From assembly GCA_009731375.1 (NCBI GenBank), contig BJOX01000062.1, positions 787,900 through 829,303 of the forward strand: a stretch of 41,404 bases of DNA. Reading direction: 5' to 3'. This document shows, in pieces, positions 1-9,948 of this stretch. The stretch's first letter is position 1. Each line of letters begins with the position of its first letter. The notes beneath the pieces are model-generated. The model was not told the origin of the DNA. It made no database searches and worked only from the letters and a program-made list of their open reading frames with translations. The DNA comes from Paulinella micropora. Lineage: Eukaryota > Cercozoa > Imbricatea > Euglyphida. Both the position numbers and the translations under genes were made by a program.

Positions 1-2
1 TT

Positions 3-2897
3 TTCAACCGCCGTCAAGAACCACCCCACAACTCACTGCGACCGACACCATTGCCAGTATGGCTAAGGTTCTCTGCCCTATTGCAGCTACTTTGTTGTGC
101 TGAAACACATTGCCCTTCCCAATGTTTGACCCCCACCATAATCATTACCATTTCCCCGTTTTTTGCCCCACCTCCAGGCTTTTTTTGAAGTCCTCTGACT
201 TGGTTGTTGCCAGGTTGCATCGTTGACTGGTCACGGAAAGGCCACGGACGGCAAGGTTTTCTTGGAGATCAACGAGGAAGACAACTGGGTCTGGCATGGC
301 GCAGTGGACGCATCCAAGGGCTTCGTTTCTTCGGGAAAAATCGACGAGGCCTCCTTTGCAAAGGCCAGACGGCCTTTGTGGAACTTTCCGGCGGACCGTG
401 CCTTCAAAGATGTATCAGCAGGTTGGACTGCAAGATGGGACAGTAAAACGAAGCAGCCACTAGCTATAGTTCGATGGCCAGAAGGGGGGGCTGAGAAGAG
501 ACAAAGCAAGAAGAGACAAAGAGGGACACAAGAAGACAAACCAGATGCAAAGACAAAGAAGAAGAAGAAAACAGAGGAAAAGGCAGAAGCAAAGACAGAA
601 AAGAAGACAGAGAAGGAGACAGAGGCAAAAAAGAAGAGCAAAAAAAGTAAAGATCCAAAGAAGATGAAAAAGAAGGAAACATCTACGACACAAGAAGGTG
701 AGAAAGCCGAACAGGAGGAACAAGAGAGTGGGAAGAAAAAGAAAAAAAAGAAAAAGATGCAAAGGAAAACAGAGGAAAAGGAGGCACTAGAACAGGCCAA
801 ACTGAAAGAAATAGAAGAAAAGGCAGAACAGAAAGACAAAGAAAGAAAAGAGAGAGAACGAAAAGAAGCAGAAGCAAAGGCACAACAAGACAAGGAAAAG
901 AAAGACAAAGAAGAGAGAGAGAGCAGAGGCACAGAGGAAAATAGAGCAAAAGAAACATGACGCCGTAGAGAAGCAAAAAGCAGAAAGACAAGAGGCATTG
1001 AAAGCGATTGCAAAGGAGAAGACAAAGCAGGAAAGACAGAGCAAGACAAAACAGGAAAGACAGAGGAGACAGAGAAGAAGGCAGAGACGGCAGAGACAGA
1101 CAAAGCAGGAAAGACAGAGCAAGACAAAACAGGAAAGACAGAGGAGACAGAGAAAGACAAAGCAGGAAAGGCAGATGAGACAAGGAAGGAGACAGAGAAA
1201 GACAAAGCAGGAAAGGCAGAGACGACAGAGCAAGACAAAGCAGGAAAGACAGAGGAAGACAAAACAGGAAAGACAGGGACGACAGAGGAAGACAAAGCAG
1301 GAAAGACAGAGACAGCAGCAGACGATGGCAAGCCCAAGGAAAACAAGGCAGACCCAAACGCTTTCTTCAGCTCCAAAACGAACAACTACACCTTTGTCGA
1401 CGACAAGGAGTTTGAAATCGCGTAACATCTCTCTCTCTTTCTCTCTCCTTGCTTGAGTTGCTCGCACCAGTGCTCTTTACTTTTTTTTTCCAGTACTCCC
1501 CTCAGTGCCCGGTCGCAAGCAGGAGGGCGGGAGAACATTGCAGTTCTTCGCTCCTTGAAGGCGCGCAACCTCAGGAATATTCCGTTGTTGCCGCGCAAAC
1601 AGGTTGTCACCCGCGAGGATGAGACACTAACGCTGTGCGGGTACTCATATTGTCACCCTTGCTTGTTGCTTGCTGTACGCACTGTTTGGTTAGGGCCATG
1701 GCAACGTTGAGCACACATTTTGTAAAACAAGGCTCCAAGGACATCACAGAGCTAAACAAAACCTTGCTTGTCAGTCGTGTTGTTGAGGATCAAGAGACAG
1801 GCCAGGTGTTTCGCCAGTTTCAGAACGTATCAATGAGGGTGATAGATGCAGCAAAGTCACGGAACGCAGGCTATATGAGTGTCGAGCAGTGGGAAAAAGA
1901 TGTTGAGCCGGGGCTTACACAGATGAGCGCTGCGGCTGCGGGGACACTACCCATAGAGCAAGCTCCGCAGATTTTTGACTTTGTATGGTTGAGAGATCAG
2001 CCCAACGCTCTCCAGAAATTCCATGCAAACGGCCGGCCGAAGAGGGTCATCAAGCCCAAGCAAGAGCCACAGCCAGCCCATGAAATCGTAATCATTTTTC
2101 GTCTTGTTTGTTACTAGCTTTGAATTTGCCTTTATTATGTGTCGTCGAAGATGATATGTTTTTTTTTTTTTTGTTTTTTTTTGTTTTTTTTTTCACAGAC
2201 TCCGGTGTCGGCGATCAAGTCCGAGCTTGGCGATGCTGAGACTCCTGGTAAGCCGCCGGCAAAAGGCAAATCCAAAACTAGTAAGCCCAAAAAACCAAAA
2301 CAGAAAAAGACAAAACAGCAAAAGGAGGAAATCACACTAAGTGAGAACGAACCGGAATCCGATGATGACACGCCTTTGAACGCGGCTAAGTCTAAACCTC
2401 CTAAGTATGAGTCTGAACCTGCAGTTAATGTTGGCCAGCAGGTTACTGACGCAATTGCTGCCGCGATGGGTACCTATACTGCAGAAAACGCTGCGGCCAC
2501 GTCCTCTCTCACCAACGCACTTGCGGCTCTCCAAAAGGAAATAAAGCAGATGAATTCAAAGGCTGACGCAAATTCACAGCCCGAGGTTAACAAACAACCT
2601 GAACAAGGTAACAAAGAGAACAATAACAACAATCAGGGGCAGCTTGTTGTTCGTACTCATCGCGATCTCAACCAAGTTCAGTACGTCAATCAATCCGTCT
2701 ATGCCGCCAACCAATTCCCAGTTACTCACTACGTAGATGACCGCCAGCAGTATGTATTGCCAAATTCAGCACAAGGAATGGTACACTATCACCTAATCAT
2801 GGAGTCACAGAGATTGGAAAGGGAGAGCAGGCAACTGCGCGAACAGCATATGCGCGAACAACAGCTCTTGCTTGGAATGTTGGGCTATCGATCTTAA
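3..2897 (+). CDS. Spliced gene (3' part), lysine/glutamate-rich protein
   Basis: No family recognised. Five exons fit one reading frame: about 3-56 (weakest), 214-1421, 1494-1640, 1694-2087 and 2199-2897. The introns all begin GT and end AG (57-213, 1422-1493, 1641-1693, 2088-2198), with pyrimidine-rich 3' ends, very clear at 1481-1493 and 2160-2198. Joining them keeps codon phase at every junction. The 5' end lies outside the window. Exon 2 starts with a non-repetitive segment (GHGKATDGKVFLEINEED...), followed by a long KEKE-type charged region and DKAGKTE/DKTGKTE repeats (about 1015-1320). Later exons are ordinary mixed sequence, and the last is Gln/Asn-rich with a charged C-terminal helix (RLERESRQLREQ). 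One oddity: frame 1 has a TGA at 958-960, and between about 950 and 1015 the natural-looking peptide is in frame 3, so two compensating indels are likely. The single-gene model is inferred from splice phase; 1694-2897 could be a separate gene. Confidence 0.62.
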
Positions 2898-2935
2898 TTG
2901 CAAAATGTACCAGTACAGTGGTAAAGTATTTATAT

Positions 2936-2945
2936 AATAAATAAA
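2936..2945 (+). terminator. Polyadenylation signals for the left spliced gene
   Basis: Two overlapping AATAAA hexamers (2936-2941 and 2940-2945) lie about 40 bases after the stop codon at 2895-2897, in AT-rich sequence. This is the position expected of a eukaryotic poly(A) signal. Confidence 0.55.
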
Positions 2946-2949
2946 TAGG

Positions 2950-3679
2950 AAATTAGACGAAAACGTAAATTCTTAATTGTTTATTATATTCTCTTTGTTT
3001 TGAATTAGATTGCTTTATTTCCGGCTGAATTAATAGCACTTTGAAAGTATGAGTTACGGACTTAGAAAAATTTTAATATTGGCAGGTGGCAACTTGAAGT
3101 GTGTGTGTTTCTTATACATACAAATAGGATAGCTTCAGAATTAATTTAAAAACTATATATTTAGATTCAGCATGATTGAATTATACTATTCCGCACAAAA
3201 TTCTGCCAGGAACGCTTGCCTAGACTAGTCACTCTCATTGACTTAGAAAGTTTTACACAGTCACTGTTTAATGTACTAGTGGCACCGCATGTGACTTATT
3301 TCATGTCAGCCGGGTGGTGGATCATGAAGTAAAATTAATTTATCATTAAATCTGATTAGTTTCATTAATATTATATGAAAAATCANNNNNNNNNNTATTA
3401 GATGAAAAATCAAGCAAAAAAGAAGCAAAAAAGAAGCAAAAATAGGCAAAGAACTTAGCAAAAAGTGGCAAGTATTTTTGCCACATTTTTGCTTGATTTT
3501 GCCACGTTCAACTCTGAAAACTAACTTGAAATGTTGAATTTATTCATGAATAATGCTTTTTAATCATAGATCTGCTTGTTTTATCAACAAAACCTGCAGG
3601 AATTCGCCTCCCTATATTATGACTTGCCTATGAAAAAAAGTGGCAAAAGGTACTAGTACCTTTGAACATCACCTCTGTT
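2950..3679. other. AT-rich non-coding stretch with a hairpin
   Basis: No open frame of note. It contains a 10-N gap (3386-3395) flanked by the same 11 bases on both sides. Just after it are A-rich GCAAAAAAGAA-type repeats, and AAAAATCAAGCAAAAA (about 3409-3424) is the inverted partner of TTTTTGCTTGATTTT (about 3487-3501), so a stem-loop of about 15 bp can form. Confidence 0.5.
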
Positions 3680-3792
3680 CTCCTGTAAAAAGGCAGTTTT
3701 TTCTTTTTTAAAAAAATTTGTCAATTATAAAAGTTCAATACCTATATTACCGTCGACACCAAAAAAACCATATCTTCGTCCCTTTTTTTTCC
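3680..3792 (+). repeat. 113-bp inverted repeat, left copy
   Basis: By eye this segment matches the reverse complement of 27451-27563 with 4 mismatches in 113 bases and no indel. Identity stops abruptly at both ends. The inner edge lies 20 bases from the stop of the S74 fibre gene. It may be the left terminal inverted repeat of an integrated element or one copy of a dispersed repeat. No matching 5-6 bp target duplication was seen outside the two copies. Confidence 0.75.
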
Positions 3793-3812
3793 GTCTGTGA
3801 AATCTGGTTGTA

Positions 3813-6800
3813 TTATTTGACATTATCAAGAACGGCCACTCTGATTTCTGCTAATTGATTTGCTTGGTCTTGTAGTATATTCATAAGATTTTTATTTTCT
3901 TTTTCTAAATTAACTACCTTTTCCGCCATATGTTGAAAAGCACTAACCAGTATTGGTATAAATTCCATATATGATACTCCTTCAAGGATGCTTTTTCCGT
4001 CGTCTGCCTTTATTCCACTTTCAGATACAAATTCTGGAAATATTTTTTTAACCTCGTCGGCGATAAATCCATGGCTCTTTTTTTCTTTTTTCTCGTCTGA
4101 TTTCCAATAATATGAGCAACAATTAATTTTCATTAATTTCTCACAACATCCCTCACATTCTAGTGTTTTAATATCTGATTTTAATCTCCTGTCTGAACCA
4201 GAAGACCATGTATTTGCTCCCGCAGTCAAATAAACATATCCTGTATTATTCTCACCGTTTGATAGTGAAGTCGTCCAAGCATGTAATAAACCACCTGTAT
4301 TCATTACTACTGCATAATTTGAAGAATCTCCTGCTTTCATAAATATTTGTGGGTTGGTCGTATTTGATGGTCTTTTTCTTAATGTTAAAAATCCGCTGGA
4401 TGCTGTCGTCATGCTTGTATCACTCTGAGCATAGATTACTCCAGTCCCCCTCGCATAAAAATTTAAGTCCTGATTAGTACTGCTTCCCGTAGCATATATT
4501 GAATTATAACCAAAACCAACTCCTTGTGTCCCGTTGCTGTGTCTGAATTCAACACCAGCAGAAGATGCTCCAAGATTGGCTGTGACATATAACCCGACTG
4601 GTGTAGCATGAGACCCACTTCTTGCTTCTCCTCTTATATCTGCCGTGCTATTAACAACAGATATCCCAGCATTTGCCGTTATTAATCCACTTGCGGTTGC
4701 CGTTGTTGTTGATATCCCCGCACTAGCCGTTATCAGTCCTTTTGTCCATAAAGTCCCGTTTGCCCCATTCAATGACATTAACAATTGCTCATTAGAATTT
4801 TCCCACACAAAACCATCCGTCGAAGCAAAACCAGACCTAAATCTTACAGCAAAGCCTGAAATATCGTTGCCTGCAACCGCAGACCCTCCAGATAGACTTT
4901 TACCTGCCCCTGGTTGAGCCATATAAATACCCCATCCTGAGTTGTCTGTATCCCACAGAAATATACCCTGTCCATTTCCTCCATCTACTTTATTTTGAAT
5001 AGATAACTTGCAACCGCCATCTGCTGTTAATAATCCGCTCGCCGTTAATGTTGTTGTTGATATACCCGCGGTTGAAGTAATTGTAGTTCCCGTTATTGTT
5101 CCAGCACTTGTTATGTTGTTTGAGTTCATATCTAAGGCACCATGAAACCGTATACCACCAGCATTGTTAAAACGGACGATGTCAGACGAAGCACTTTTAT
5201 TATCCAAAAGTTTTGAAATATAAAGTCCCGCCCCTTTTGCATCAAATGCTACATTCGTAAATACATAACCTCGTTGGTTCGCGGTTCCGCTTGTAGCAGT
5301 ATTTAGAGTAAATAAGAAATATTGATAATCACCTGATGTCTGTGAAAAGAATATATCTCCTCCATTTTGGTTTAATATCCTCGCCCCATTATATGTTATA
5401 TTTCCACCATTAGTGATAGTTTGATTATTAAAACCGGCATTGTTCGTTAAAGTTAGATATTTTATCGTAGTGCTTGCCCCATTAAATATTTTACTTCCTG
5501 TTATGGTTTGGTCTGTTGTTAGTTTCACACAATTGTCATCCAGATATTGTCTATTTACTGTTTCACTCGCATTTTGTGGTGCTCCTAGATTAACAATCCG
5601 ACTACTATTACAATCTAAGCCAGTAGCATTAAACCACGAAATAATCGTCCCGTCAATAATAAAACTTATTTTTTTCGCAGAAATTTCAAAGTTGTAATAT
5701 GTTGCAGTGTTCATATCCAAACTCGCAATAGACCCGATATTACTGGTAGAATTGAAAACGATGAATGTGCCTTTTGTTGTTGAATTGATTGAATTTCCCG
5801 TTATTTCAACACCACTGCTATGTGTCTTAATTCCTGCTATGGTTTGGTTTCCTGTTAGTTTCACATTTTGCCCGTCTAATGTATCCACATAACTTTTGTT
5901 TGCTCCGTCCGTTGTTGCTGATGGTGTGGCTAAGTTTGTTNNNNNNNNNNGTTTGTTATTTTGCTGTTATTCAAAGATAGTGTAGTGCCAGTTGCGGTTA
6001 TAACTCAAGTATTACCTGAATATAACTCTACATACGAACCCGTTATTTGTATCGGATACCAAGTCGCTGTTGCTGTTTTTTGTGCTGCAATCATTCCTAT
6101 TTTTGTATCAAAGGCTATACCGATGCCGTCAAAAGTAGTCGGATTGGATGAACCACTTACTTCTAAAGTTGATAAATACCTTTTATTTCCTGCTATGGTT
6201 TGGTCTCCTGTTAGTTTAACCACCGAAGTATCAAAAGTAGAAACATCCACACCATCAACATTGCCTACATTCGTAATCGCAAAACCGCCCATATTTAAAC
6301 TGCCCGTCATAGCCGTTGTGCCGTCCTTTGCTAATTTCGTATCGGTATATGCTTTTGTTGAAGCATCGCCGTCATAGAATGGTGCTGGAAGTCCGCTGAT
6401 TGCTGTTGTGCTGTTAAAATTTAAAACATTGCCAGTCAATGTTATTCCACTCCCCGTGGTAGAAGCTAGGGATATGGACGAACCGACAATAGATAGTGGA
6501 TAGCCAGTTGCTCCACCTACCTCCGACGAATAAATAGAACCTGTATTATTATTATAGTTGAAGAATAACTTCCCTGTATTTAATGGATTTGAATCTTTTA
6601 TACCCAAATAAGTAGTAAATATTTATTACCTGTTATGGTTTGGTCTCCTGTTAGTTTAACCACAGCACTATCAAGAGCAGAAACATCAATACCATCAACA
6701 TTACTGACATTTGTTATGTTAAATCCCCCCATATTTAAATCTCCAAACATCATAGCGAGACCATCCAATCTAAGAAAAGGTGAGTTTGTGTTTCTCCATT

Positions 6801-7519
6801 GCCCTGTGCTATAAATGAGCAGTTGGTTATTGGCGGGTGTGCCTGTAATTAACACATCGCTGTGTGTATTAATTGAGCCGTCCGCTGACACTTTATCATT
6901 ATTGTCTTCGTGCTCAGATATCCAAGTATCAACATCTTTCGTATTTAATAAATTAACTCCTGTTATGTTCAAATTACCTCCCATACTAATATTGCCGAAT
7001 TCATCTACATTTGTCGGAAAGGTTTTATTTACCCAGTTTATTGAATTATAGGTTAGATAACTATTCATCGCTATCGGCGCGGTTATAACCACATCTGAAA
7101 GTGTATCAATTGAACCAAGGGCTGTATTCTTCCATTTGCCTTCTACATCGTTGTAAGTTAAGTATTTCCCGCTCGCTTGTGCAAATATGTTTGTGTCTAT
7201 CAAATTATATAAACTGGTTTGGTGCGGATTAGAAGTATTAGTGCGGTGTTGAGTTGAGGCTTTGACTTCGTCGTTGTCCCTTACTCGTTGCTCTGTATAG
7301 TATAAATTTTTTTCCTTCTTTGATGTCGGTTGTTGATTTGCTGGATAACCTTGTATCAAATCGGCCGTCAGTGTAATAAAGATTTACGGGGTCATCATCT
7401 TCTGGCACTCTGTCTGTGTTTAAACCCACTATGTTGGTATTGGTTAAGTCTAAGTTAAGTATATTTAAACTATCAACAGCCAACTCATTAAGGCCAAGTA
7501 AGGATTTATATTGCGACAT
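3813..7519 (-). CDS. Viral-type fibre protein with C-terminal Peptidase S74 domain (frame-disrupted)
   Basis: A long fibre/adhesin-like structural protein of about 1,230 residues. The N-terminus has two NLYYT motifs (NLYYTDGRFD, NLYYTEQRVRD), followed by repeated modules of the types VVKLTGDQTI.GNK, NMGGF.ITNV and DASTK.YTDT/DGANKSYVDT. Such modules are typical of beta-rich trimeric tail fibres. The last 130 residues form an intramolecular chaperone/autoprotease (Peptidase S74): SDRRLKSDI at about 4180-4200, then GFIADEV..IFPE and a C-terminal coiled coil. The Ser and Lys of SDxxxK are the known self-cleavage dyad of phage endosialidase-type chaperones, and both are present. The coding frame is broken near 7310 (poly-T), near 6600 (frameshift) and by a TGA at 6005-6007. 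The 10-N gap at 5941-5950 has GTTTGTT on both sides, and collapsing it keeps the frame. The start at 7519 follows a short AT-rich divergent promoter. It is either a decayed endogenous gene or an error-containing assembly of an intact one. Confidence 0.88.
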
Positions 7520-7595
7520 ATTATATATATTTATTAAATATTTAATTTTATTTTTGTTAAATTATAGCAACAAAGATTAAAAGCATATCTAAATT
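7520..7595. promoter_or_regulatory. Divergent AT-rich promoter region
   Basis: These 76 bases separate two divergent start codons, the fibre gene on minus and the charged protein on plus. The stretch is nearly all A/T, with TATATATA-like boxes near 7523-7545, so it probably drives both genes. The assignment is positional. Confidence 0.45.
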
Positions 7596-8096
7596 ATGCC
7601 GTCAAAGGAAGCATCAAAGGAAAATTGGAAGAAGGCTGTTCAAGCAAATAGAGAAAATGCTGAACGGCGAAAGGACGATTGGGCTCGCGAACGGCTCCGC
7701 AAGAAGGGGGAACTGAAAGATAAGACCATAGATGAAATCATTGAATATAATGCTGAGTTAAGTGTTGCTAAGGAAATACTGGCAAAACCCGAAATCGTAG
7801 AAGACGAAAGCGACAGCAACAGCGGAATTGATATGTCTGAGGTTATTGCTAATCATATGCTTAGAAAGATAAAAAAGAATGCAGTGAAGAAAACACCACC
7901 ACCCAAGAAGCCAGAGAATGACAGCGAAGAAGAAGAAGAAAGTGAGAGTAAAGAAAGCGAAGATTATGAAACAACAGGCGAAAAACAGCGAGGTGGAAAA
8001 AAACGAAGTGAAAAAATATCAGTTAATGTATATAATACCACTCATAAAGAGAAGGTAAAAAGTCAAGAGGCTGATAAAGTATTTCTTAAATTCTAA
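7596..8096 (+). CDS. Highly charged hypothetical protein (166 aa)
   Basis: No family recognised. The ORF is intact, starting ATGCCGTCAAAGGAAGC. Residues 1-45 are basic and helical (KENWKKAVQANRENAERRKDD). A middle helix contains IDEIIEYNAELSVAKEIL. From about residue 100 the chain is low-complexity, with proline/lysine, then an acidic SEEEEESESKESED run, then a basic GGKKRSEK patch. The tail ends KVFLKF. Its position between the fibre and integrase genes, with AT-rich spacers of 76 and 92 bases, marks it as part of the same compact virus-like unit. It could be a nucleic-acid-binding or scaffold protein, but nothing in the sequence proves that. Confidence 0.7.
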   Translation: MPSKEASKENWKKAVQANRENAERRKDDWARERLRKKGELKDKTIDEIIEYNAELSVAKEILAKPEIVEDESDSNSGIDMSEVIANHMLRKIKKNAVKKTPPPKKPENDSEEEEESESKESEDYETTGEKQRGGKKRSEKISVNVYNTTHKEKVKSQEADKVFLKF

Positions 8097-8188
8097 TGAT
8101 ATTAATTTAAAATGAAATAAAAAATCGATGTTTATAAATAAGCGAGAAATCTGTCGAAGACAGATAAAAGCGCAATTCATAAATATCA
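8097..8188 (+). promoter_or_regulatory. Upstream region of the integrase gene
   Basis: An AT-rich spacer with a TATA-like TTTATAAATAAG at about 8128-8140. A small perfect inverted repeat, TCTGTC-GAA-GACAGA, lies at about 8150-8165, 25 bases before the ATG. It could be a promoter with a stem-loop in the leader. Confidence 0.35.
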
Positions 8189-9174
8189 ATGGACAACAAA
8201 CATACGACTGCTAATATTGATCAACAAAATCCTGACTCAGACAAAACGGATGAGGAACAAAAAAAAGATACAGCACAGGAAATAGTTCGGCAGACAAAGC
8301 CCAGAACAAGGGGCACAACAATATGGGCAGATAAAGTTTTAGATATGGTAAATATTGATTTAATGGATATGACGAAAGTCGCAACGAAAAATAAAAGTTA
8401 TAATTTTGCTTTGATTTGGATTGATATTTATAGTCGGTATGCTTACGCCATTCCGATAAAAAATAAGTTTTCAACTACGGTCTTAGAAGCACTCAAAAAA
8501 CTACCAAAGCCCAAGGCATTCATCTCAGACAGCGGTGGTGAATTTAAGGGAGCGGTTGGAGAATGGATTGATAATAATGGTATTAATCATTTTAAGGTTG
8601 AAGTGGGAGACCATAATTCATTAGGTATTGTTGATAGATTTGTAAGAACTCTACGAGAACAACTCCATGTTATATGGGCTTATAATGGCAACTTTGATTG
8701 GATAAATTACATTGAAGATGTTGTTTATTATTATAACAAAAAGAAGCACTCAACAATTAAAGCCTCACCACTTGAAGTGTTTAACGGCACTGATACTAAC
8801 AAGCAGGAACATTATGTGGATAAGAATTTATTTGATTTAAAGAGGGAGACAAGGTAAGAAAACTTAACAAAAAAACATATACTAGAAAAGGGAGGTAAGA
8901 CTTGGAGCAAACAAATATATAAAGTAAAAGGCCGTAGGGGCTACCGGATTATATTAACGAATGATGATATAGTATCGCCCCGACACTTATTAAAGACCGA
9001 GGTCGCCGAAGAGGAACCGGACAACACAAAAGACGAACCGGATATTAATAAAGAATTAAAAAAATTAACAAAGAAAAACAAACAAAGCATTTACTGAAAC
9101 GTGAAAGCTTGGATGAGTCCAACATTCGTACCAGTGCCAGAGTCCGAAGACAAAAGAACATTTTAGATTTGTAG
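8189..9174 (+). CDS. Retroviral-type (rve) DDE integrase, frame-disrupted C-terminus
   Basis: Probably integrates the element into the host genome. The catalytic core matches the rve integrase fold: first Asp in VNIDLMDM (residue about 55), the conserved WIDIYSRYAYAIPIKNK strand, second Asp in FISDSGGEF (residue about 112), and then GIVDRFVRTLRE where the third acidic residue is expected. That third position is Asp, not the usual Glu. After residue 215 the frame breaks. GDKVRKL in frame 1 (from 8845), TWSKQIYKV and PRHLLKTEV in frame 2 (8891-9094) and a basic NIRTSARVRR tail ending at 9174 match the C-terminal SH3-like part of such integrases. Three small indels, two at A/G runs, therefore split one gene. 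It ends 2 bases before the convergent gene's stop codon. The relatives I would expect are Polinton-like virus, virophage and Maverick integrases. Confidence 0.87.
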
Positions 9175-9176
9175 CA

Positions 9177-9620
9177 TTACTTACTCTCAGTTGTAGGATT
9201 TACGATTCCAAACTTAGCATATAAAGGAACTAATCCTTTGACATAATACCCCTTGAAGGCCTTAAACGACCTAAAAACACGAATTACGCCTCCTTGTTCA
9301 AAGGCAACATATGGTACTTCATCCTCTCCAGCGGTAACCATCCAAGTTGCCTCTAGTCTTCCTTCTTTTGCTTCATCATAAATTGCATCAGGATTGTTTA
9401 GCCCTTCTTTGAATACTACATAGACTTTTTTATCCAACTCCTGTGGCTTCTTTTGACTTTTAGATTTCTTTTTTCCAAAGGAGGCGAGAGGGCTTTTGGC
9501 TTCAGTTTTTTCGTCTGTCTTGGCTTCGGTGGCTGTAGAAGGGGCTGTAGCAGGGGCTGTAGCAGGGGCTGACTCGGTTGTCTCTGCTTGGGGAGCGGTG
9601 GTCTTCTTTTTTGGCGGCAT
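9177..9620 (-). CDS. Small basic hypothetical protein (147 aa)
   Basis: No family recognised. The ORF is intact. The N-terminus begins MPPKKK and continues as an Ala/Thr/Pro/Glu linker with a repeated APATAP unit to about residue 45. Next comes a basic patch (FGKKKSKSQKKPQ), and then a folded-looking domain of about 80 residues containing KVYVVFKEG, ATWMVTAGEDEVPYVAFEQGG and a C-terminal YYVKGLVPLYAKFG. The layout of a disordered basic tail plus a small beta-rich domain would suit a DNA-binding or virion protein, but that is inference. It is convergent with the integrase, with a 2-base spacer, which is typical of compact viral genomes. Confidence 0.72.
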   Translation of the reverse strand: MPPKKKTTAPQAETTESAPATAPATAPSTATEAKTDEKTEAKSPLASFGKKKSKSQKKPQELDKKVYVVFKEGLNNPDAIYDEAKEGRLEATWMVTAGEDEVPYVAFEQGGVIRVFRSFKAFKGYYVKGLVPLYAKFGIVNPTTESK

Positions 9621-9623
9621 CGC

Positions 9624-9665
9624 CTACCCACACATCAAAAAAGCACAAAACACATGTGTGGGTAG
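9624..9665. promoter_or_regulatory. 12-bp perfect inverted repeat upstream of the 147-aa gene
   Basis: CTACCCACACAT (9624-9635) and its exact reverse complement ATGTGTGGGTAG (9654-9665) are separated by 18 A-rich bases. The first arm begins 4 bases upstream of the start codon at 9620. It could be an operator or a leader hairpin. Confidence 0.55.
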
Positions 9666-9723
9666 TGCCTGGAAGCCGTTCTAATTATTTATATGTCTAT
9701 CACGTGCTTTTTTTTACTAATAT

Positions 9724-9774
9724 TTTTGTTTTTGACTACCAAAAACAAAATGCAGTAGTCAAAAACAAAATGCA
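9724..9774. repeat. Palindrome with TTTGTTTTTGACTAC motif at the AT/GC junction
   Basis: TTTTGTTTTTGACTAC (9724-9739) is the exact reverse complement of 9755-9770. CAAAAACAAAATGCA also occurs twice as a direct repeat (9740-9754, 9760-9774). The same TTTGTTTTTGACTAC motif lies at 25015-25029, followed by A/C-rich sequence and an ATG. The GC-rich island begins at 9781, six bases after this motif. Confidence 0.7.
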
Positions 9775-9859
9775 TTATACGGCGTGGCCATGGCCGAGGC
9801 GCTCTCACGGCCACCAGCCGGCAGCCCGCCGGGCCCGGGGCGGCCCTCGTTGCCGGACG

Positions 9860-9948
<89 letters not shown>

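Noticed and set aside
231-1385. 384-residue minus-strand frame rich in Ser/Phe/Leu
   Set aside because: It is the antisense of the Lys/Glu-rich plus-strand exon; the plus strand has consistent splice sites and the coding repeats.
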